From NCBI GenBank assembly GCA_003487805.1, contig DNNE01000065.1, positions 122,453 to 127,862 of the forward strand: a stretch of DNA of 5,410 nucleotides, written 5' to 3'. The position numbers were made by a program, and so were the translations under genes. The notes beneath the pieces are model-generated. The model made no database searches, was not told the DNA's origin, and saw only the letters and a list, made by a program, of their open reading frames with translations. Each line of letters opens with the position of its first letter. Within the stretch, counting starts at the first letter, position 1. Positions 1 through 5,410 of the stretch are shown one piece after another. The stretch is from Blastocatellia bacterium (GTDB lineage: Bacteria > Acidobacteriota > Blastocatellia > Pyrinomonadales > Pyrinomonadaceae).

Positions 1-62
1 AGAGGCGGGCTACTGCCCGCCGGTTTCCCGGCCAACGATAAGGCGGGCGGTAGCCCGCCTCT
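1..62. repeat. REPIN/BIME-like double palindrome downstream of fadN
   Basis: Positions 1-21 and 42-62 are inverted copies of each other over 21 bases with one mismatch (T14 opposite G49), around a 20-base spacer. Each arm is itself a palindrome: GGCGGGC (4-10) with GCCCGCC (15-21), and GGCGGGC (42-48) with GCCCGCC (53-59), each with a 4-base loop. Two short GC-rich palindromes in inverted orientation is the layout of REPIN/BIME elements, which are dispersed extragenic repeats mobilised by RAYT transposases. It starts 16 bases past the stop of the minus-strand fadN-like gene, so it could also fold in the 3' end of that mRNA and act as a terminator or stabiliser. The U-tract expected of an intrinsic terminator would lie outside the window. 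The repeat may extend to the left of base 1. The structure is certain; the class and function are inferred. Confidence 0.7.
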
Positions 63-78
63 AAACGGTCATGAACAT

Positions 79-2484
79 TCAATTCCGCAACGGCTTGCCC
101 GTCTTCAACATATGCGCAATCCGATCCTGGGTCTTGCGCGTGCCAATTAAGGAAAGAAAAGCTTCGCGCTCAAGATCGAGCAAATACTGCTCGGACACTC
201 TTGTCGCGTGATTCAAATCGCCACCCGTCAAAATGCGCGCCAGCTTTGAACCAATCAATGCGTCGTGATCCGAAATGTAGCCGGCGCGCTTCATCAAGTG
301 CACGCCCAGTTTCAGTGTCGCCAGCGCCGGATTTCCCAGCGCGAGAATGTCGGTCCGTTGTTGCGGCTGTACATAACCAGTCGCGGCCAGTGCGAGCACC
401 TCTTTCTTGGCATCAGCAATCAAGCGATCGCGGTTCATCGAAAACGAATCTTCTTCCCGTAAGAAACCAAAGCTGCGGGCCTCTTCCGCAGAAGTCGCCA
501 CCTTAGCCAGCGCGATCGTTTCGAAGGCGCGCTTCACAAACGGAAATGGATCGGCGTCTTTCATGTCGCCCGGAATTGAATCCAGCGCGCGCACCAGCAT
601 CTCTTTCGTGCCGCAGCCGGCCGGGATGATTCCGACGCCAACTTCAACCAGACCGATATAAGTCTCTGCCGACGCGCGCACACGATCGGCATGCAGAACC
701 ATTTCACAGCCACCGCCAAAAACCATCTGAAACGGTGCGACCACCACCGGCTTCGCCGAGTAACGAAGACTCATCACCGAAGATTGGAAGAAGCGCCCAA
801 TCATGTCGAGCTCTTCCCAGTTTTCGTCCTGCGCTTCCATCAGCATCAGCAGAAGGTTTGCGCCGACTGAGAAGTTCACGCCCTGATTGCCGACGACCAG
901 GCCAAGGAAATTCTTTTCCGTTTCACCGATCGCGAACCTCAGCATCTCGAGCGTGTCGCCGCCAATCGAATTCATCTTGGAATGAAATTCCAGACAAGCA
1001 ACTCCGTCGCCGAGATCTATCAGAGAGGCGCCTGAATTCTTCTTGATGACGCCCGTCCGATCCTTGAGCGATTTCAGAATGATTGTGCCCGGGGGATCGG
1101 CAAGCGGGCGGTACTCTTCGGAAGCGAAATCGTAAAAGAACTGCTGGCCATCCTTCTGCCGGTAGAAAGACTTCACGCCGGCATCGAGCATGGCTTGGAC
1201 GTTTGCCGGAACTGGCTTGCCTTCCTCTTTTAACTTCGCGACTGATTTCTCGACGCCGATCGCGTCCCAGACTTCAAATGGTCCCAACTCCCAATTGAAA
1301 CCCCAGCGCATGGCGCGATCGACCTCAACCACCGTGTCCGCGATTTCGGGAATGCGATCCGCCGTGTAACAAAGCGTGCGCGACAGAGTCTTCCACAGAA
1401 ATGCACCGACACGATCTTTGGACCAAACAAGCGCCTTCAACCGCTCGCGCGTGTCTTCGAGGTTCTTGGCCATATCGAGCGCCGGCAGCTTCACTTTCTG
1501 TGCCGGCCGATAATCGAGCGTTGGCGGATCGAGAACAAAAATCTCTCGTTTGTCACCACTGCCTTTTACCCGTTTGTAGAATCCTGCTTTTGTCTTGTTG
1601 CCGAGCAAGCCACGCTCGATCATCTTCGTGACCAGCTCCGGCATCACGAACATTTCGCGCTCAGGATCGTCGGGCAGATTTTCGTGCAGGTTCCGAACGA
1701 CGTGAGCGAAGACATCGAGGCCTACGAGATCGAACGTCCGGAACGTCGCAGTTTTGGGACGTCCGGCTGCCGGGCCGGTGATCTTATCGACCTCTTCAAA
1801 CGAATATCCATCGTCGAGCATCGTGCGCACCGTCACCAGCGCGCCGTAAGTGCCGATGCGGTTCGCGATAAAGTTTGGCCGGTCCCTGGCTACCACGACG
1901 CCTTTGCCGAGCCGCTCATCGAGAAATCCAAACATCGAGCAGGAAACTTCCGGTTTGGTCCATTCAGTGCGAATCAGCTCGACCAGATGCATGTAGCGCG
2001 GCGGATTGAAAAAGTGCATGCCGAGGAAGTGCGCGCGAAAGTCTTCCGAGCGTCCTTCGGCGAGCTGCTTCAGCGGAATGCCGCTGGTGTTCGAAGCGAT
2101 GACGGAACCGGACCGGCGATGCTGTTCGACCTTTTCATAAAGGCTGCGCTTGATCTCAGGGTTCTCGACGACAGCTTCGATGATCAGATCGCAGTCTTTG
2201 AGCTTTGATAGATCGTCTTCGAAGTTTCCTACGGTCACGAGGGAAGCAAGATCAGCAGTGAAGAATGCCGCGGGTTTCGATTTCTTTGCGGCTTCGAGGC
2301 CGGCGCGAGCGATGGCGTTGCGATCTGGTTTTTGCGCCGTCGCTGATGTCGCGGTTTCCGACGCGTCTTCACGCGGAACAATGTCGAGTAACAGCGTAGG
2401 AATCCCAGCGTTCGCGAGGTGCGCGGCGATTTGCGCGCCCATTGTGCCCGCGCCCAGGACAGCAGCTTTTTTGACCTGTATCAT
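79..2484 (-). CDS. fadN: 3-hydroxyacyl-CoA dehydrogenase / enoyl-CoA hydratase fusion (FadN/FadB-type)
   Basis: Complete 801-residue bifunctional enzyme of cytoplasmic fatty-acid beta-oxidation. It would hydrate trans-2-enoyl-CoA to 3-hydroxyacyl-CoA and oxidise that with NAD+ to 3-ketoacyl-CoA, working with a FadA-type thiolase not in this window. The Rossmann domain comes first: GAGTMG at 11-16, acidic D34 at the end of the second strand (NAD+ rather than NADP+), SNTSGIP at 131-137, and GMHFFNP at 155-161 with probable catalytic H157. The dehydrogenase C-terminal domain follows, with PNFIANRIG at 203-211 and a second copy around MRWGFNWELGPFEVWDAIG (392-410). The crotonase-fold half is C-terminal (about 475-700): oxyanion segment FSVGAN (538-543), GGGCEMV (590-596) with E594, and GLVEVGVGIIPAGCGT (611-626) with E614. 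E594 and E614 match the two catalytic glutamates of enoyl-CoA hydratase. Dehydrogenase-before-hydratase is the order of Bacillus FadN and is opposite to E. coli FadB. The ATG at 2484 puts the Rossmann strand at residues 7-10, as expected. No Shine-Dalgarno precedes it. A FadR-like operator lies just upstream. Confidence 0.96.
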   Translation of the reverse strand: MIQVKKAAVLGAGTMGAQIAAHLANAGIPTLLLDIVPREDASETATSATAQKPDRNAIARAGLEAAKKSKPAAFFTADLASLVTVGNFEDDLSKLKDCDLIIEAVVENPEIKRSLYEKVEQHRRSGSVIASNTSGIPLKQLAEGRSEDFRAHFLGMHFFNPPRYMHLVELIRTEWTKPEVSCSMFGFLDERLGKGVVVARDRPNFIANRIGTYGALVTVRTMLDDGYSFEEVDKITGPAAGRPKTATFRTFDLVGLDVFAHVVRNLHENLPDDPEREMFVMPELVTKMIERGLLGNKTKAGFYKRVKGSGDKREIFVLDPPTLDYRPAQKVKLPALDMAKNLEDTRERLKALVWSKDRVGAFLWKTLSRTLCYTADRIPEIADTVVEVDRAMRWGFNWELGPFEVWDAIGVEKSVAKLKEEGKPVPANVQAMLDAGVKSFYRQKDGQQFFYDFASEEYRPLADPPGTIILKSLKDRTGVIKKNSGASLIDLGDGVACLEFHSKMNSIGGDTLEMLRFAIGETEKNFLGLVVGNQGVNFSVGANLLLMLMEAQDENWEELDMIGRFFQSSVMSLRYSAKPVVVAPFQMVFGGGCEMVLHADRVRASAETYIGLVEVGVGIIPAGCGTKEMLVRALDSIPGDMKDADPFPFVKRAFETIALAKVATSAEEARSFGFLREEDSFSMNRDRLIADAKKEVLALAATGYVQPQQRTDILALGNPALATLKLGVHLMKRAGYISDHDALIGSKLARILTGGDLNHATRVSEQYLLDLEREAFLSLIGTRKTQDRIAHMLKTGKPLRN

Positions 2485-2493
2485 GGCGGCTAG

Positions 2494-2522
2494 ATAATAC
2501 TGAATGAGTATTCATTCAGCAA
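2494..2522 (-). promoter_or_regulatory. Likely promoter of the fadN-like gene
   Basis: On the minus strand, TTGCTG (2522-2517) and TATTAT (2499-2494) are separated by exactly 17 bases. The -10 has one mismatch from TATAAT; the -35 keeps only TTG of TTGACA. A start of transcription about 7 bases past the -10 would fall near 2487, only a few bases before the ATG at 2484. The mRNA would then be leaderless or nearly so, which fits the absence of any Shine-Dalgarno between the -10 and the ATG. The FadR-like palindrome fills the spacer, as expected for a site where a repressor blocks polymerase. Inferred from sequence alone. Confidence 0.55.
2500..2519. promoter_or_regulatory. FadR (TetR-family)-type operator
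   Basis: The core TGAATGAGTATTCATTCA (2501-2518) is flanked by C and G, giving 8-base perfect arms CTGAATGA / TCATTCAG around a 4-base centre. Read on the minus strand it is TGAATGAATACTCATTCA, which fits the consensus I recall for Bacillus subtilis FadR (TGAATGAMTANTCATTCA) at every position. That repressor controls beta-oxidation genes, including fadN, and is released by long-chain acyl-CoA. The site lies 16 bases upstream of a beta-oxidation gene and between its putative -35 and -10, so both identity and location support an acyl-CoA-responsive repressor. The regulator gene itself is not in the window. Confidence 0.85.
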
Positions 2523-2601
2523 GGAAAGAGGCGTGGCTTTTACTATGCGATTCTCTTGTGGGTTCGGTCATAAAGTGAAATTGGTCGGTCATAACTTGCA
2601 C
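2512..2601 (-). other. Possible 29-codon leader micro-ORF (doubtful)
   Basis: A minus-strand frame starts at GTG 2601 (or TTG at 2607) and ends at TGA 2514-2512, inside the FadR-like operator. It is preceded by a full GGAGGT Shine-Dalgarno (2617-2612), the best ribosome-binding site in the intergenic region, 10 bases before the GTG or 4 before the TTG. The product, 29 residues from the GTG, is polar with no recognisable motif. The 21-base spacing of the direct repeats makes it contain two MT(D/E) segments. It could be a leader peptide if transcription begins further upstream of the predicted fadN promoter. It may equally be a chance frame. Confidence 0.2.
2564..2594. repeat. Tandem 10-bp direct repeats, 21 bp apart
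   Basis: TCGGTCATAA occurs at 2564-2573 and again at 2585-2594. The start-to-start distance is 21 bp, two helical turns, so both copies face the same side of the DNA. This is a common arrangement for two subunits of a regulator. The pair lies about 80-110 bp upstream of the fadN-like ATG and about 420-450 bp upstream of the STAND gene. The repeat is plainly visible; a regulatory role is inferred. Confidence 0.45.
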
Positions 2602-2652
2602 GAACAAAATAACCTCCAAAGGAACTGAGTCAGTCGCACTTGGTATTCTAGA

Positions 2653-2678
2653 GTGTCCCATTTCTGCACCTAGGACAC
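2653..2678. repeat. Short inverted repeat (GTGTCC / GGACAC)
   Basis: GTGTCC (2653-2658) and GGACAC (2673-2678) can pair across a 14-base loop. The stem is only 6 bp, with no T-run after it on either strand, so an intrinsic terminator is unlikely. It could be a binding site or the remnant of a mobile-element end, but nothing else in the surroundings supports either. Confidence 0.25.
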
Positions 2679-2906
2679 CGCCCCTTTCATGTCGGCGATA
2701 CGGGTTCGACTTCTGTAAGGGACGCCAATTCCGCGACCGTCATTGGCCCCGAACATTGCCCTCAGGAACTTTCAGCCGGCAGTTTTGCAGTACGTACGGC
2801 CTTTCCGGCGCAACTCTTTCCCCATTACCTCGCATACACTCGAGCGCGGCTTTGCAGTTCCCAGTCACCGCTGAAAGAGCTAGAATCCAATATCGTTTTC
2901 TAGTTC

Positions 2907-2936
2907 TCCGATTCACCTAACAGTACCGTAATCGGA
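2907..2936. repeat. Short inverted repeat (TCCGATT / AATCGGA)
   Basis: TCCGATT (2907-2913) and AATCGGA (2930-2936) form a perfect 7-bp inverted repeat around 16 bases. It ends 75 bases before the ATG of the STAND gene, a reasonable place for an operator or leader hairpin. A repeat of this size can arise by chance in a region of this length. Confidence 0.25.
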
Positions 2937-3011
2937 ACGCACCGTCATTCTAGTCAAGACAGATGGCGACCTGAGCTGCTAAAGCCGGGCCTCAGAATTT
3001 CAACTTGACTC

Positions 3012-5410
3012 ATGGAGAATCAGGCACTCTCACCGTTTCGCTTCGGGCCGCTTAGCCTCGATGAGGTCTGGGATCGCGTTGATCCGTTGGCGCCGGACTT
3101 TGGTCTCGACGTTCCGCAAACAGGTCTCGCCGGTCTTCCCTACTTCAGCCTTGGTGGGACCGGATTCGAGCGCCTTATTTACGAGCTACTCCAGACAGAA
3201 AACCAACGGCCGTGGTTTTTCGGGCGTACCGGCCAAGCTCAATTCGGGATTGATATCATTACCGAAGTCGCCGGTAAACAGAATTTCTATCAATGCAAAA
3301 ACTATGGTCAGATACCAAGTTGGCCAACAGTCCGTAAAGCAGTCGAGCAGTTCGAATCCCAATGGCTGAATGACATGGGCCTGACCTCACCGGGAGAGTT
3401 CGTGTACTGTTGCCCACAACCACTCCAGGACAGCTCCTTCCTCGTCGAATGGGAAAGATTCAAGGATGCTTTCCAAAAACGTACGGGCGTTACACTGTCT
3501 TTTTGGGAGCGAAACGCCATTGATTCTCGTCTTCGCAAGCTGCCGGATTTGGTTGCCGGCCTTTTTTCGGATTCATACGCGGAACACTTTTGTGGTCGGG
3601 ACGAATGGCGTGATGATCCATGGGTTAGAGTAAAGCAAGGGCCTGCGCGATTTCGGGGGATCGACCGGTTCCTCGACAGACATAACCGCAAGGCAATATA
3701 TGTAAGCGATGTTCAGGAAAAACTCTTCCTCGCAGCCGTTGACCAAACCTCGACTGTTGCTCTGCGCGGCCTCCCGGGTATGGGCAAAAGTTTTCTGGCG
3801 CTTGAACTTGCTTGTAGATTGCGTCAGCCGCTGCGGCGTATCTACTATGCCACGTTTAAGGATGCCACGTCTGCAGAACGACTTTGGCAGTCCGCAAGAA
3901 GGCGGTTCAGCCTGCCCTCACTTTTTGTCTTAGATGACTGCCACCTCGCTCCGCAAGCAGTCGACAACTTGCTCGAGCGACTGAACCCAGAACTTCGGAG
4001 CGGTCAGCTTAAGCTCGTCCTTTGTGTACGTGACCAGGTGAGGGGAGCGGTCGATCAGCCCGACGATACTGATTCGTGGCTGGTCCGTTTGCAGGAAGAG
4101 CAGGCCATCATTGATCTGCGCGTCGATACGGCGCGGACCCTCGCCGTCACATGTCACTTGCGTCCCGACTTTACGGGACTCGCATACTCCAGGCTGGAAC
4201 GCCTGCATAAGACTTGTGGCGGCGACCTGTTGCTGTTGGATGAAATACTGCCGGCGCTCGCGACTCCCCAAGATGTCGATATCCTCGACGTGGGCGGCAT
4301 ATTAGCCAGTGTGCGAAACAATTATTTCGACGGTAATCGGCGGCTGCCGACCCTTACCAAGCTCGCTGCGCTCGCTCAATTCGATCTTCTGCCACAATCA
4401 GATTTCTTCGAAGGGGAATGGCAGGCAGGTGAGCAGTCCGCAGCCGACCCGCTCATGACGCGATTGTTTGCGCCACCCCGCTACCAGTTTCTGCATTCCT
4501 CTCTCGCGACGTTGATTTTGTTTGCCCAGGCGCAACTCGAGGCTGGCGACGCGGCATTGGATGAGAAAGCCGCGACCATTACGGTCCAAGCTGTAACCGA
4601 GTACCTTTCGTATCTGAGTACGTCTACGGATTATTCGGACGAGTTTCAGGTGTCGCTGCATCAATTCCTACGCACGCGTCCGCATTTGGGGAGTGCCCTC
4701 AGCGAAGCCCGCGCCAGATCGGCGGTCTTGGGTGACGAGGCAATTCAGGACGCGATCGACCGGAACCTCCCTAAACTGAACTTCTCTATCCTGGGGATGT
4801 GCGTGCGATGGGTAGCAATCGCGGAACATCCTGCGAAAGCATTTTACCTGGGATTGATCGAACGACGAATGGGAACTCTGTTTGAACAGCCAGAAAGTGA
4901 TGAGGCCACGATCGGTACTGTGGGTATTGGCTTGAGGACTCTACGTAAGTTTTCCCCAGACATACACGTAAGAGTTCTCAACAGGCATGGTTCCGAAACA
5001 TTCCTGCGTCTCATTCTCGCCAACGGCTCTCTGTCTGAGTTGTTTAAGATCCTCGAAAACTCTACGTCTGAATTCCGCACCAGCTTGTTGGATCGGCTCA
5101 CCTCCGAACAAGCCGAGGCCCTCATTCATAAGGCTATTGTCGCCGGACGTTCGATTGGAACCTTGAATCTGGCTATGCGCGAAATAGGTAACGCTGACCC
5201 GACAATGCTCGCTCGCCTGGAACGAGTTGTCGGCGCTCCAGGCTTGCTGCGTCTCATCCTTGCCAACGGCTTTTTGCTCGACCTGTTTAGAGTTCTTCAA
5301 TATTCCACGCCGGGATTCCGGGGTGCGATGCTAGATCAAATCACGTCTCAGCTAGCCGAAGTGCTCATCAACAAAACCGTTGCCACCGGACGCTCAATTG
5401 GCACCTTACA
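3012..5410 (+). CDS. STAND-family NTPase with N-terminal Mrr/Cap4-like nuclease and C-terminal repeats (partial; probable Avs-like anti-phage protein)
   Basis: An uninterrupted frame of 799 codons runs off the right edge. The ATG at 3012 is the first possible start: an in-frame TGA lies two codons upstream (3006-3008). No clear Shine-Dalgarno precedes it. Residues about 45-200 look like a PD-(D/E)XK endonuclease of the Mrr/Cap4 type: GFERLIYELL with E53, GIDI with D81, and YQCKNYG giving Q94-x-K96, where Q replaces the usual acid as in Mrr proteins. LPDLVAGLF...FCG (177-195) is a segment I associate with nucleases fused to NACHT/STAND ATPases. The P-loop ATPase follows: Walker A GLPGMGKS (253-260), Walker B LFVLDDCH (304-311), a sensor-like strand KLVLCVRD (334-341) and CGGDLLLLDE (402-411). 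Residues about 420-583 are probably helical. From 584 an 81-residue repeat begins. Nuclease-STAND-repeat order is that of Avs-type defence proteins, in which the C-terminal part recognises a phage protein and ATPase-driven oligomerisation activates the nuclease. That function is inferred. No signal peptide or membrane segment is visible, so it should be cytoplasmic. Confidence 0.88.
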   Translation, partial: MENQALSPFRFGPLSLDEVWDRVDPLAPDFGLDVPQTGLAGLPYFSLGGTGFERLIYELLQTENQRPWFFGRTGQAQFGIDIITEVAGKQNFYQCKNYGQIPSWPTVRKAVEQFESQWLNDMGLTSPGEFVYCCPQPLQDSSFLVEWERFKDAFQKRTGVTLSFWERNAIDSRLRKLPDLVAGLFSDSYAEHFCGRDEWRDDPWVRVKQGPARFRGIDRFLDRHNRKAIYVSDVQEKLFLAAVDQTSTVALRGLPGMGKSFLALELACRLRQPLRRIYYATFKDATSAERLWQSARRRFSLPSLFVLDDCHLAPQAVDNLLERLNPELRSGQLKLVLCVRDQVRGAVDQPDDTDSWLVRLQEEQAIIDLRVDTARTLAVTCHLRPDFTGLAYSRLERLHKTCGGDLLLLDEILPALATPQDVDILDVGGILASVRNNYFDGNRRLPTLTKLAALAQFDLLPQSDFFEGEWQAGEQSAADPLMTRLFAPPRYQFLHSSLATLILFAQAQLEAGDAALDEKAATITVQAVTEYLSYLSTSTDYSDEFQVSLHQFLRTRPHLGSALSEARARSAVLGDEAIQDAIDRNLPKLNFSILGMCVRWVAIAEHPAKAFYLGLIERRMGTLFEQPESDEATIGTVGIGLRTLRKFSPDIHVRVLNRHGSETFLRLILANGSLSELFKILENSTSEFRTSLLDRLTSEQAEALIHKAIVAGRSIGTLNLAMREIGNADPTMLARLERVVGAPGLLRLILANGFLLDLFRVLQYSTPGFRGAMLDQITSQLAEVLINKTVATGRSIGTL
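4761..5410 (+). repeat. 81-residue (243-bp) tandem repeats in the STAND protein C-terminus
   Basis: Two clear units start at residues 665 (base 5004) and 746 (base 5247), exactly 243 bases apart. Over the 54 residues visible in both, 32 are identical without a gap. Shared landmarks are LRLILANG at the start, L-F...L...ST..FR in the middle, and GRSIGTL. A diverged unit precedes them (residues 584-664, base 4761 on); it aligns without gaps at the same 81-residue register, for example IGTV with IGTL and LNRHGSETFLRLI with LERVVGAPGLLRLI. The window ends at the GRSIGTL of the third unit, so the array continues and its length is unknown. The composition suggests stacked alpha-helices (a solenoid), but the period is longer than TPR, HEAT or ankyrin and I do not recognise the family. 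Confidence 0.85.

Larger units (their letters stand above)
2523..3011. other. Intergenic region between divergent genes
   Basis: No convincing protein gene on either strand; frames are short and lack family resemblance. It holds a 10-bp direct repeat pair (2564-2594), a doubtful micro-ORF with a good Shine-Dalgarno, and two short inverted repeats (2653-2678 and 2907-2936). A promoter for the rightward STAND gene must lie here or just upstream, but no -35/-10 pair is convincing. The best -10-like match is TAGAAT at 2881-2886, without a good -35 at 16-18 bases. The length (about 0.5 kb) without coding content could reflect decayed sequence at the border of an inserted defence locus. Confidence 0.6.

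Noticed and set aside
1684..2208. 174-codon plus-strand open frame inside the fadN-like gene
   Set aside because: It is antisense to a clearly recognised conserved enzyme, shows no family motif, and is explained by GC-biased codons of the minus-strand gene.
2582..2600. Possible sigma-54 promoter (TGG...TTGCA)
   Set aside because: The GG to GC spacing is not the required 10 bases from either GG pair, so the -24/-12 geometry fails.
2653..2678. Insertion-sequence end
   Set aside because: Only one 6-bp inverted repeat is present; there is no partner terminal repeat, target duplication or transposase remnant in the window.
3061..3369. 102-codon plus-strand frame starting at ATG 3061
   Set aside because: It is in a different frame from the STAND gene and overlaps its PD-(D/E)XK motifs; it stops early and has no motif of its own.
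3308..3691. 127-codon minus-strand open frame
   Set aside because: It lies opposite the nuclease domain of the STAND gene, whose own frame carries recognisable motifs throughout; its protein is arginine/serine-rich shadow sequence.
4941..5300. Minus-strand frames with repeated-looking peptides (4844-5125 and 4941-5300)
   Set aside because: Their repetitiveness is the mirror of the 243-bp coding repeats on the plus strand.

Overview
The window looks chromosomal and bacterial, moderately GC-rich, with two divergent protein genes separated by about 0.5 kb of non-coding DNA. No rRNA, tRNA or taxonomic marker is present. The fused fatty-acid oxidation protein has the dehydrogenase-first order and length seen in Bacillus, Deinococcus-Thermus and Acidobacteriota. 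Together with the base composition and the GC-rich inverted repeats, this makes an acidobacterium-like soil organism plausible, but that is a weak inference.

Left part (1-2522). Positions 1-62 hold a GC-rich repeat made of two short palindromes in inverted orientation, resembling a REPIN/BIME-type element. It lies just past the stop codon of a complete minus-strand gene (79-2484) for a FadN-type 3-hydroxyacyl-CoA dehydrogenase/enoyl-CoA hydratase of 801 residues. Directly in front of its start is an 18-bp near-perfect palindrome matching the fatty-acid-responsive TetR-family FadR operator. It sits between a likely -35 and -10, so this beta-oxidation gene is probably repressed until acyl-CoA is available. 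The predicted transcript begins within a few bases of the ATG and has no Shine-Dalgarno, so it may be leaderless.

Middle (2523-3011). No convincing gene. It holds a pair of 10-bp direct repeats exactly 21 bp apart, a minus-strand micro-ORF behind a strong Shine-Dalgarno, and two small inverted repeats.

Right part (3012-5410, running off the end). A single open frame of 799 codons without a stop encodes the first part of a large STAND-type NTPase. It has an N-terminal Mrr/Cap4-like PD-(D/E)XK nuclease domain (E53, D81, Q94-x-K96), a P-loop ATPase (Walker A 253-260, Walker B 304-311), a helical middle region, and a C-terminal array of 81-residue repeats still in progress at the window edge. 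This layout (effector nuclease, STAND switch, repeat sensor) is that of Avs-like anti-phage proteins. It is the candidate undescribed system here: the C-terminal repeat has no name I can give it. The two genes appear functionally unrelated: a core metabolic gene on the left and a probable defence gene on the right.
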